Made by a program: the position numbers and the translations under genes. This document shows positions 1-7,351 of a stretch of DNA of 44,861 nt, piece by piece. The notes under the pieces were generated by a model. That model saw nothing but the letters and a program-made list of their open reading frames with translations, was not told the origin of the DNA and ran no database searches. Source of the DNA: Nostoc paludosum FACHB-159 (GTDB lineage Bacteria; Cyanobacteriota; Cyanobacteriia; Cyanobacteriales; Nostocaceae); assembly GCF_014698835.1 (NCBI RefSeq), contig NZ_JACJTU010000056.1, positions 1-44,861 of the forward strand, read 5' to 3'. How positions within the stretch are numbered: position 1 is the first letter of the stretch; every line of letters begins with the position of its first letter.

Positions 1-124
1 ACCTCCCACACCTCCCACACCTCCCACACCTCCCACACCTCCCACACCTCCCACACCTCCCACACCTCCCACACCTCCCACACCTCCCACACCTCCTACA
101 CCTCCCACACCTCCTACACCTCCT
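1..124. repeat. 9-bp tandem repeat array (CCTCCCACA)
   Basis: About 13 head-to-tail copies of CCTCCCACA, with C-to-T variants in the last copies, run off the left edge of the window. The 9-bp period preserves reading frame and the unit has no stop codon on either strand. On the plus strand two frames stay open past the array, one (Pro-Pro-Thr repeats) ending at a TAA at 185-187 and one (Thr-Ser-His repeats) at a TAA at 190-192. The array could therefore be the low-complexity 3' end of a gene lying to the left, or purely intergenic. The window does not decide this. Confidence 0.9.
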
Positions 125-235
125 GCTTGCCCAATGCCCAAAAAAGTTTACAAGACATTGCAGCAGCGATCGCTCTGGTATTGCTAAATTAACAAAGGTA
201 ATCAAAATCCAGGCTAGCTAGCTGCAATCTCAACA

Positions 236-2359
236 ATGGTATCTATCTCTACTCCGTTCTCAGATATTCAAAACCATTGGGCACGCTTATTTATCACAGC
301 TTTAGCCCAACGTGAAATTGTTAGCGGGTTGCCTAACGGCACTTATCGCCCCGATAACTCACTCACCCGCGCTGAATTTGCCGCCATCATCGCTAAGGCA
401 TTTCCAAGTGTTACCAAAAAGCGGCAGTATGTACCTTTTGTTGATGTACCCAATAGTTTTTGGGCAGCAGCAGCCATTCAAACAGCTTACGAAAAAGCAT
501 TTATCAGCGGATTTCCTGATAAAACGTTCCGTTCTGCTAACCGAATTACTAGAACAGAAGTTTTAGTTTCCTTAGTATCAGGTTTAGAAATTGCCACGAA
601 GGTAAAACCTGAACTCCTCTCAAAACTTGGACAAATCTATCAAGATGCTGCTCAAATTCCTGACTATGGCAAAAATCAAATAGCTATTGCCACTAGTGCA
701 GGATTAGTAGTAAATTTCCCAAATCTAAAATTACTTAATCCCAATCTTGCAGCCACCCGTGCAGATGTAGCTGCAATTATTTATCAAGCTTTGGTTTATT
801 TAGGTGCAGCAGAAAAGATTGCCTCTAGTTACCTCGTGCTGCCACCAACGCCAACGCCAACGCCAACGCCAACGCCAATACCAACGCCAACACCAACGCC
901 AACGCCAACGCCAATACCAACGCCAACACCAACGCCAACGCCAACTCCAACACCCATACCTGTTGGTAGCGTCAAGCTAAATCATATCAGAGAATTTCGT
1001 GGGGCGTGGGTAGCATCTGTGTGGAATGGTGATTGGCCTTCCAAACCGGGACTTTCTGTTGAGCAACAGAAAGCTGAATTCACCGAAATTACTGTTAAAT
1101 TACAACAACTGAACTTCAACGCCCTAATCTTCCAAGTTAGGCCAGAGGGAGATGCTTTGTATGAATCGCAATTAGAGCCTTGGAGTAATTGGATTACGGG
1201 AACTCAGGGAAAAGCACCGGAACCATTTTACGATCCCTTAGCGTTTGCGATCGCAGAATGCCACAAACGCAATATCGAACTTCATGCGTGGTTCAACCCT
1301 TACCGCGCCAGCACTTCCACCAACCCAGCTAAAACCGTCTATCCGCACATAGCAGTCACTAATCCAGAAACCGTTTATTTGTGGAAAACCCAACGCTGGA
1401 TGGACCCAGGGCTGAAAATAGTTCAGGACAGGGCTTACAATGTCATTCTTGACGTAGTGAAGCGCTACGATATCGATGGCGTTCACTTAGATGATTATTT
1501 TTACCCCTATCCTGTTGACGGGCAATCTTTCCCGGATGACAAAACCTACGCTGCTTACAAAGCAACTGGTGGTACACTCAGCCTCGGCGACTGGCGGCGG
1601 GACAATGTTAACAAAATGGTATTGCGTCTTTCTGAGGGAATTAAAGCAACTAAACCCCACGTGAAATTTGGTATTAGTCCCTTTGGAATTTATCGCCCCG
1701 GACAACCCCCCGGTATTACTGGCTTAGATGCTTACAATGTGCTTTACGCCGACTCGAAGAAATGGCTAGAACAAGGTTGGATTGATTATATTGCGCCTCA
1801 ACTTTACTGGCGCACAGACCAACCACAACAAAGTTATTCTGCATTGTTAAAGTGGTGGACAGACATCAACACAAAGCAAAGACACGTTTACGCAGGTAAC
1901 AATCTCACAGAACCAAGCAATAAAAGTCGAGAAAGTGATGAGATTGAAAAGCAAGTGAAAATTAGTCGTAGCCAAGCCGCAAACTTATCATTAGGGAATA
2001 TCTTTTTTAATCTCGCTGTTTTAAGAGAAAATAGTCAAGGCATAGCCGATCGATTCCAAAGTTTTCTTTATAATAAACCTGCCTTACCTCCTACTATGCC
2101 TTGGCAGAACACAACACCACTTCCTCCACCCACCGGACTACAAGTTAATAACCGCAAACTCAGTTGGCAGCCTGGAGATAATCAGCCGGTTCGTTCCTGG
2201 GCACTTTATCGCCAAATTGATGATGATACTTGGACAATTGCGCGAATTTTGTCTGCTGGCACAACCTTTGCTACTGTCCAACAAGCAGGAACCTATGCTG
2301 TATGTGCAGTGGATAGGCTGGCGAATGAGAGTTTAGGAACGGTGATTACAGTTAGTTAA
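236..2359 (+). CDS. SLH-domain surface protein with glycosyl hydrolase-like GHL10 domain
   Basis: A 707-residue protein. Three S-layer homology repeats occupy about residues 8-52, 66-110 and 133-188, the first with the typical pattern FSDIQNHWA ... LTRAEFAAII. A Thr-Pro dipeptide linker follows (about 203-242, encoded by a CCAACG tandem repeat), then a GHL10 (formerly DUF187) barrel at about 254-590 with REFRGAWVASVWN, FNALIFQVRPEGDALY and HAWFNPYRAS. The C-terminal 60 residues look like a fibronectin-type beta domain. SLH repeats normally anchor proteins to the cell envelope, and GHL10 proteins are thought to act on cell-wall or surface glycans. The start at 236 is forced by an in-frame TAG at 215-217, so no signal peptide precedes the first SLH repeat, which is odd for a surface protein. 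Function is inferred from domains only. Confidence 0.85.
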   Translation: MVSISTPFSDIQNHWARLFITALAQREIVSGLPNGTYRPDNSLTRAEFAAIIAKAFPSVTKKRQYVPFVDVPNSFWAAAAIQTAYEKAFISGFPDKTFRSANRITRTEVLVSLVSGLEIATKVKPELLSKLGQIYQDAAQIPDYGKNQIAIATSAGLVVNFPNLKLLNPNLAATRADVAAIIYQALVYLGAAEKIASSYLVLPPTPTPTPTPTPIPTPTPTPTPTPIPTPTPTPTPTPTPIPVGSVKLNHIREFRGAWVASVWNGDWPSKPGLSVEQQKAEFTEITVKLQQLNFNALIFQVRPEGDALYESQLEPWSNWITGTQGKAPEPFYDPLAFAIAECHKRNIELHAWFNPYRASTSTNPAKTVYPHIAVTNPETVYLWKTQRWMDPGLKIVQDRAYNVILDVVKRYDIDGVHLDDYFYPYPVDGQSFPDDKTYAAYKATGGTLSLGDWRRDNVNKMVLRLSEGIKATKPHVKFGISPFGIYRPGQPPGITGLDAYNVLYADSKKWLEQGWIDYIAPQLYWRTDQPQQSYSALLKWWTDINTKQRHVYAGNNLTEPSNKSRESDEIEKQVKISRSQAANLSLGNIFFNLAVLRENSQGIADRFQSFLYNKPALPPTMPWQNTTPLPPPTGLQVNNRKLSWQPGDNQPVRSWALYRQIDDDTWTIARILSAGTTFATVQQAGTYAVCAVDRLANESLGTVITVS

Positions 2360-2381
2360 GTTCAGTATTAATCCACATGTA

Positions 2382-2404
2382 GAGACGTTGCATTGCAACG
2401 TCTC
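2382..2404. repeat. Short perfect palindrome after the SLH gene
   Basis: GAGACGTTGCA and its exact reverse complement are separated by one base, 22 bp after the stop of the SLH gene. It lies between convergent genes and could help terminate either transcript, but there is no T-run. It resembles in layout the AGACGCGAT palindromes found elsewhere in this window (16241, 22131, 30380, 31254). Confidence 0.7.
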
Positions 2405-2472
2405 ATGCACAATCGTTTTCATACATGAAATCAACTATGCCCAAAATCTAAAATGGTATGATACGTGCATAC

Positions 2473-3753
2473 TCACGGTTTCATAATAACTACACCATAA
2501 GCATCACCAGAAAGATAGTCTTTGGCTGCTTGCATTAAATCAATAGCATCTTGATTCTGAATTTTAGCTGGGTAGTTAAATGCAGGTTCCAAATCTCCCA
2601 CCAAAGATTGATAATAGCCATACAACCCAGCACGATCGCTTGGTGTTTCGTTACCAAAGATAAATCTGTTGGCTACTCGTCGCCGCACGCGGGCAATTTC
2701 TGATTCTTTTACCAATTCTGTATGTAAACTACGGATATGTTGAGCGATCGCATTTTCTACTTCTGCTAAATTTTCCACTTCACATTTAGCTGAAATATAA
2801 AATGTACCTTGAAACTCATGGCTAATGTTGCTTGCTGAAATTGAAGAAACTAATTTCCGTTCTTCTTTTAAATCTTGCACTAGTCTTGATGTTCGTCCAT
2901 GTCCCAAAATTGCTGCTAACACATCCAGTCCATAAGTTTGTTCCAGTTCAACCATTCCCGGAACCCGCCACAGCATCACTAATCTTGCTTGTTGCAGAGT
3001 TTCATCAATAAATTCCTGACGGACTATTTCTGTAAATGGTGGTTCGGTGGGGAGTCGGGAATAAGGAATAGGCAATGGGGAATGAGGAGTTTTAATAACC
3101 TGTGTAAATGATTCGCTAACAGTTGCAATTAATTCTTCTACGGGCAAATTGCCCACAGCCACAGCAGTAATTGACTGGGGTTGATACCAAGTCCCATGAA
3201 AATCTCGCATTTGCTGGGGTTTGAGTCCGGCAATTACTTCTTCTGGCCCCAACACCGCACGCCGATAAGGTAACCTATCAAATGCTGTCTCCATCGCGTG
3301 TCTATAAGTGCGGCGGCGGGGATTATCTTCTGAACGTCTAATTTCTTCCAAAACTACTAATCGTTCCCGTTCAAAGGCATCATCAGGAATACTGGCATTA
3401 GTTACTACATCTATTTGTAATGGCGCAAGCTCGGCAAAATCTTTCGGCGCAGTAGTTATATAGTAATGAGTATAGTCTTGGCTAGTAGCGGCATTGGTGA
3501 CAGCACCCCGTTCTTCAATTCGACGTTCAAACTCACCACTAGCTAGTCGTTCTGTTCCTTTAAAAATCATATGCTCTAAAAAGTGAGCCATGCCGTTAAT
3601 GGCATCAGATTCCACAGATGAGCCAACTTTTATCCATAAGCTGAGGTTCACGGCATCAACTGGCATCTGCTCGGCTATGATTGTCAAACCATTGGGTAAT
3701 TTATGCAGGTTTGGAGCATTTAGACGAGGAAATTTGTCCACGGTTGAGGTCAT
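2473..3753 (-). CDS. M16 family zinc metallopeptidase
   Basis: A 426-residue insulinase/processing-peptidase-like protein. The inverted zinc motif HXXEH is present as H57-F-L-E60-H61, with a downstream Glu-rich stretch (LVVLEEIRRSEDN, about residues 133-144) that should hold the third zinc ligand. The length fits a single two-domain M16B unit. Such peptidases degrade or mature peptides, and many work with a partner subunit; no second M16 gene lies next to this one here. Residues about 222-238 (a Pro/Ser/Leu-rich stretch) look like translated intergenic repeat rather than part of the fold (see findings). The gene converges with the SLH gene. Confidence 0.85.
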   Translation of the reverse strand: MTSTVDKFPRLNAPNLHKLPNGLTIIAEQMPVDAVNLSLWIKVGSSVESDAINGMAHFLEHMIFKGTERLASGEFERRIEERGAVTNAATSQDYTHYYITTAPKDFAELAPLQIDVVTNASIPDDAFERERLVVLEEIRRSEDNPRRRTYRHAMETAFDRLPYRRAVLGPEEVIAGLKPQQMRDFHGTWYQPQSITAVAVGNLPVEELIATVSESFTQVIKTPHSPLPIPYSRLPTEPPFTEIVRQEFIDETLQQARLVMLWRVPGMVELEQTYGLDVLAAILGHGRTSRLVQDLKEERKLVSSISASNISHEFQGTFYISAKCEVENLAEVENAIAQHIRSLHTELVKESEIARVRRRVANRFIFGNETPSDRAGLYGYYQSLVGDLEPAFNYPAKIQNQDAIDLMQAAKDYLSGDAYGVVIMKP

Positions 3754-3887
3754 TGCTACTTTATGTGAGGGAGCTACGTTACTCTCTTATCTTATCTACG
3801 ACTTACAAGAGTTTTCAGGTATTCATACCATCACTGTGCCGATGACTGGGTAATAAATATAGCTGTAGTTACATAGGTTAGAACAGT

Positions 3888-4015
3888 TAGGACTTACGCA
3901 CACTCTACGAATCCTTGGCGTTCTTCTCTACGAGACGCTGCGCGTTGGCGGAAGCCTCTCGTAGAGAAGACGGTTCGATAAATAAAGCTTTTTGGCGATT
4001 TTTGCGTAAGTCCTG
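3888..4015. mobile_element. MITE-like element, copy 1
   Basis: Terminal inverted repeats AGGACTTACGCA (3889-3900) and TGCGTAAGTCCT (4003-4014) bound a 128-bp segment without coding capacity. The pentamer ACAGT stands directly outside both ends (3883-3887 and 4016-4020), as expected of a 5-bp target duplication. The interior holds a second inverted repeat, CTTCTCTACGAGA ... TCTCGTAGAGAAG. A second copy with different flanking pentamers lies at 10713-10831. No transposase is present, so movement would need one acting in trans. Confidence 0.8.
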
Positions 4016-4088
4016 ACAGTGTTGATTGCTAAAAACCTTGAAGCAATTGGGTTTATATTCAGCACTTAGAAATTTACCGTATTTACAA

Positions 4089-4298
4089 GTCGATGCAATG
4101 GCATTGTAAGTCGATGCAATGGCATTGTAAGTCGATGCAATCGAATTGTAAGTCGATGCAATGGCATTGTAAGTCGATGCAATCGAATTGTAAGCCGATG
4201 CAATCGAATTGTAAGCCGATGCAATGGCATTGTAAGCCGATGCAATCGAATTGTAAGTCGATGCAATGGCATTGTAAGCCGATGCAATCGAATTACAG
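4089..4298. repeat. 21-bp tandem repeat array (10 units)
   Basis: Ten units of 21 bp of the form GTCGATGCAATGGCATTGTAA. The central bases vary (ATGGCAT or ATCGAAT) and position 2 is T or C. Each unit carries a small dyad, CAATG-N-CATTG or CAAT-NNN-ATTG. It lies in the spacer between the M16 peptidase and the carotenoid desaturase, both transcribed away from it. Open frames of 72-73 codons on both strands are a by-product of the 21-bp period, so I do not call a gene. Confidence 0.95.
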
Positions 4299-4347
4299 GC
4301 TAGATATGTGATTCAAGTTTAAATTAGATGAAAAACGCTGTAAAATT

Positions 4348-5901
4348 ATGAGTAGTAATGTTAAGAATTATAAAAAATCAGTATCAATGTCCAAGATTTC
4401 TGTAGACAAAACTAAATCTCGTGTCGTCGTCATTGGTGCGGGAATCGGTGGACTCACTGCTGGGGCATTATTAGCTCATAGAGGTTACAGCGTATTAATC
4501 TTAGATCAAGCGATCGTACCGGGAGGTTGTGCATCTACATTTAAACGTCAAGGATTTACCTTTGATGTAGGCGCAACCCAAGTTGCAGGCTTGGAACCTG
4601 GAGGTATTCACCACCGGATTTTCTCAGAATTAGAAATAGATTTACCTGAAGCAACACCTTGCGATCCTGCTTGTGCAGTGTATTTACCTGGAGAAATTAC
4701 GCCCATTAACGTTTGGCGCGACCCAGAGAAATGGCAACAGGAACGACAAAGGCAATTTCCTGGTAGCGAACCGTTCTGGAAATTGATGGCAACATTATTT
4801 AATGCCAGTTGGGAATTTCAAGGACGCGACCCGGTGCTACCACCGCGTAATTTATGGGATTTGTGGCAGTTAACCCAAGCAGTACGTCCGAGTACATTAA
4901 TTACTGTACCCTTCACTTTGTTCACCGTGGGCGATGCTTTACGGTTATGTGGGTTGGGAAATGACCGACGACTGAGAACATTTTTAGATTTGCAACTGAA
5001 GTTGTATTCCCAAGTGAATGCAGAGGAAACAGCATTACTTTACGCCGCCACAGCCTTGAGTGTATCGCAACTGCCCCAAGGATTGTTTCATCTTGAAGGT
5101 AGTATGCAAGTATTGAGCGATCGCCTGGTACAATCCTTAGAACGAGATGGCGGCAAATTATTGATGCGCCACACCGTCGAACAAATCAAAGTAGAAAACG
5201 GCAAAGCCACTGCTGTAGTAATTAGAAATCAGAAAACTGGGGAAGTCTGGACAGAAGCAGCCGACCATGTAGTTAGCAACGTCACCGTACAAAACTTGGT
5301 GCAGTTGTTAGGAGAAAAAGCCCCATCTGGTTATCAAAACAGAGTGGAAAAACTCCCCCAAGCATCGGGCGCCTTCGTGGTTTATTTGGGTGTAGACGCC
5401 AGCGCTATCCCCCTGGAATGTCCACCCCACCTACAATTTATGTATGATGCCAATGGCCCCATTGGCGAGAATAATTCCTTATTTGTTTCTGTCAGTCATC
5501 CCGGAGATGGTCGGGCCCCAGAAGGTAAAGCGACGATTATCGCTTCCTCATTCGTCGATCCTGCACCTTGGTGGAATACTCAAGATTATCCAGCATTAAA
5601 ACAAAAGTATACCCAACAAGCGATCGCTCGTCTTGCCCAATATTTTTATCTCAAACCAGAAACAATTATTCACGTAGAAGCCGCAACACCCCGTAGCTTT
5701 GCACATTACACAGCCCGCGATCGCGGTATAGTTGGCGGTATCGGTCAAAGAATCCCCACTTTTGGCCCCTTTGGTTTTGCCAATCGTACACCAATCGAAC
5801 ATCTATGGTTAGTCGGTGACTCCACCCATCCCGGCGAAGGTACTGCTGGGGTAAGTTATTCAGCACTAACAGTAGTCAGGCAAATTGAGGCGCAAATGTA
5901 G
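4348..5901 (+). CDS. crtD: CrtD-like carotenoid C-3',4' desaturase (FAD amine-oxidase family)
   Basis: A 517-residue FAD-dependent oxidoreductase. The Rossmann dinucleotide fold VVVIGAGIGGLTAG starts at residue 27, followed by PGGCASTFKRQGFTFDVGAT, which is typical of phytoene-desaturase-like enzymes. The C-terminal FAD-contact segment is LWLVGDSTHPGEGTAG. Among cyanobacterial relatives it fits CrtD, the C-3',4' desaturase of myxoxanthophyll synthesis, better than CrtH, whose motif I recall as GGSAGYFEREG. The product would act at the membrane. An in-frame ATG at 4387 (residue 14) lies much closer to the FAD fold and may be the real start; neither ATG has a clear ribosome binding site. The gene is monocistronic in appearance. 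I am fairly sure of the family and less sure of the exact substrate. Confidence 0.75.
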   Translation: MSSNVKNYKKSVSMSKISVDKTKSRVVVIGAGIGGLTAGALLAHRGYSVLILDQAIVPGGCASTFKRQGFTFDVGATQVAGLEPGGIHHRIFSELEIDLPEATPCDPACAVYLPGEITPINVWRDPEKWQQERQRQFPGSEPFWKLMATLFNASWEFQGRDPVLPPRNLWDLWQLTQAVRPSTLITVPFTLFTVGDALRLCGLGNDRRLRTFLDLQLKLYSQVNAEETALLYAATALSVSQLPQGLFHLEGSMQVLSDRLVQSLERDGGKLLMRHTVEQIKVENGKATAVVIRNQKTGEVWTEAADHVVSNVTVQNLVQLLGEKAPSGYQNRVEKLPQASGAFVVYLGVDASAIPLECPPHLQFMYDANGPIGENNSLFVSVSHPGDGRAPEGKATIIASSFVDPAPWWNTQDYPALKQKYTQQAIARLAQYFYLKPETIIHVEAATPRSFAHYTARDRGIVGGIGQRIPTFGPFGFANRTPIEHLWLVGDSTHPGEGTAGVSYSALTVVRQIEAQM

Positions 5902-6035
5902 CAACGCATAGCTTTACACTCCTACAACATATCTGTAGGAAGAATTTCATTAAATGATATAAATCACACTTATAACTGATGACAAAGGAGACAAAAAATT
6001 GATGAAATAAAGCTAATGTTGCTAATCCCGGAGTA

Positions 6036-7142
6036 ATGACAGACAGAGTTTTAATTCTTGGCGGACGTGGGCGCATTGGTAGCAGTGTTGCTCACGATCT
6101 TGCTACTTATACGCAGGCACATATTACAATTACTGGACGTTCTGCCGAGACTGGGAAAAGCATTAGCTTATCTTCAGGGGGGCAAGTAGAGTTTTTAGTA
6201 TTAGATTTAGCAGAAATTGATAAATTAAGAGAAGCGATCGCCAACTCTAATTTAGTCATCCATTGTGCTGGGCCATTCCATTATAGAGATACTAATGTTC
6301 TGGAAACTTGCATTGCTCAAGGCGTTAACTATGTAGATGTCAGCGACCATCGTTCTTATACCAGTAAAGCTCTCAATTATCATCAACAAGCTGCTGCTGC
6401 TGGAGTGACAGCCATTGTTAATACTGGTATTTTTCCTGGCATTTCTAACAGCATGGTACGTCAGGGCGTTGAACAATTTGATAAACCAGAAAAGATCCAT
6501 TTAAGTTATTTAGTTTCTGGTTCTGGTGGTGCCGGCATTACAGTCATGCGAACAACTTTTCTGGGATTACAGCATCCTTTTGAAGCTTGGATAAATGGAA
6601 AATGGGAGATAGTTAAACCTTATAGTGAAAGAGAAATAGTTAACTTTCCATCTCCCTATGAAGATAGTGGAGTTTACTGGTTTGATATGCCAGAAACTTT
6701 TACATTACCCCATGCATTCCCATCAGTGAAAACTGTAATTACCAAATTTGGTTCTGTACCTGATTTTTACAATCACTTGACTTGGATAGCAGCACATGTT
6801 TTTCCCAAGTGGTTAATGCAGCGTCGTTACATGATTGAATTTCTTTCTCACGTCAGCCATTCAATGACAGATTTCACCGATAGTTTGAGTGGTATTGGCG
6901 TAGCAGTTCGTTCAGAAGTAACAGGGCAAAAAAATGGTAAAACAGCCGTTTATTGCTCAAATTTAGTACACGAAAATACAGCAGCTGCTTCTGGTTGTGG
7001 CACTGGTAGTATTGCCCAATTATTGCTAGAAGGCAAACTTCAGAAACCAGGTGTTTTTGCTGTAGAAGAAGCATTACCAACAGATTTATTTGAATATACA
7101 ATGCAAAGCCGAGGAATTAAAATTCATTACAACTGGTCATAA
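6036..7142 (+). CDS. Saccharopine dehydrogenase-like NAD(P)-binding protein
   Basis: A 368-residue protein with an N-terminal Rossmann fold (LILGGRGRIGSSVA, residues 6-19) and the family pattern NLVIHCAGPFHY ... GVNYVDVSDH, as in saccharopine dehydrogenase-like oxidoreductases. The substrate cannot be read from sequence; in bacteria such proteins range from lysine-pathway enzymes to homologues acting on lipids or polyamines. A CCCGGAG stretch at 6028-6034 serves as ribosome binding site just upstream of the ATG. It follows crtD in the same direction with a 134-bp gap, so co-transcription is possible but not shown. It converges with the kinase gene. Confidence 0.75.
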   Translation: MTDRVLILGGRGRIGSSVAHDLATYTQAHITITGRSAETGKSISLSSGGQVEFLVLDLAEIDKLREAIANSNLVIHCAGPFHYRDTNVLETCIAQGVNYVDVSDHRSYTSKALNYHQQAAAAGVTAIVNTGIFPGISNSMVRQGVEQFDKPEKIHLSYLVSGSGGAGITVMRTTFLGLQHPFEAWINGKWEIVKPYSEREIVNFPSPYEDSGVYWFDMPETFTLPHAFPSVKTVITKFGSVPDFYNHLTWIAAHVFPKWLMQRRYMIEFLSHVSHSMTDFTDSLSGIGVAVRSEVTGQKNGKTAVYCSNLVHENTAAASGCGTGSIAQLLLEGKLQKPGVFAVEEALPTDLFEYTMQSRGIKIHYNWS

Positions 7143-7240
7143 TGTGTCGTGCATCTAATTCCAATTCGCAATGGGCTGCACCTCGCTGCACTAAAGCAAT
7201 AGACCTGTTGCACGAATGCAAAATTTGCCTCATCCTCCAA

Positions 7241-7307
7241 CCCCTTCTCCCACAATTGGGAGAAGGGGAGCAAATTTCAAAGTCCCTCTCCCATGCTTGG
7301 GAGAGGG
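7241..7307. terminator. Twin hairpins between convergent genes
   Basis: Two GC-rich inverted repeats stand side by side. CCCCTTCTCCCA pairs with 7257-7268 (12-bp arms, 4-base loop), and CCCTCTCCCA pairs with 7298-7307 (10-bp arms, 4-base loop). The two hairpins are related in sequence, and this CTCCC/GGGAG type of repeat is widespread in cyanobacterial intergenic DNA. Their place between two gene ends suits bidirectional termination or transcript-end stabilisation; there is no strong T-run. Confidence 0.6.
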
Positions 7308-7351
7308 ATTTAGGGTGAGGGCTTTTGATCCTTGGTTTGCCAACGTTAATA

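Noticed and set aside
4089..4298. Possible CRISPR array
   Set aside because: Units are contiguous with no spacers, and no cas gene is in the window. The same holds for the arrays at 11254 and 16270.
4066..4311. Overlapping 72-73-codon frames on both strands with seven-residue repeats
   Set aside because: They follow wholly from a stop-free 21-bp tandem unit, lack ribosome binding sites and have no non-repeat core.
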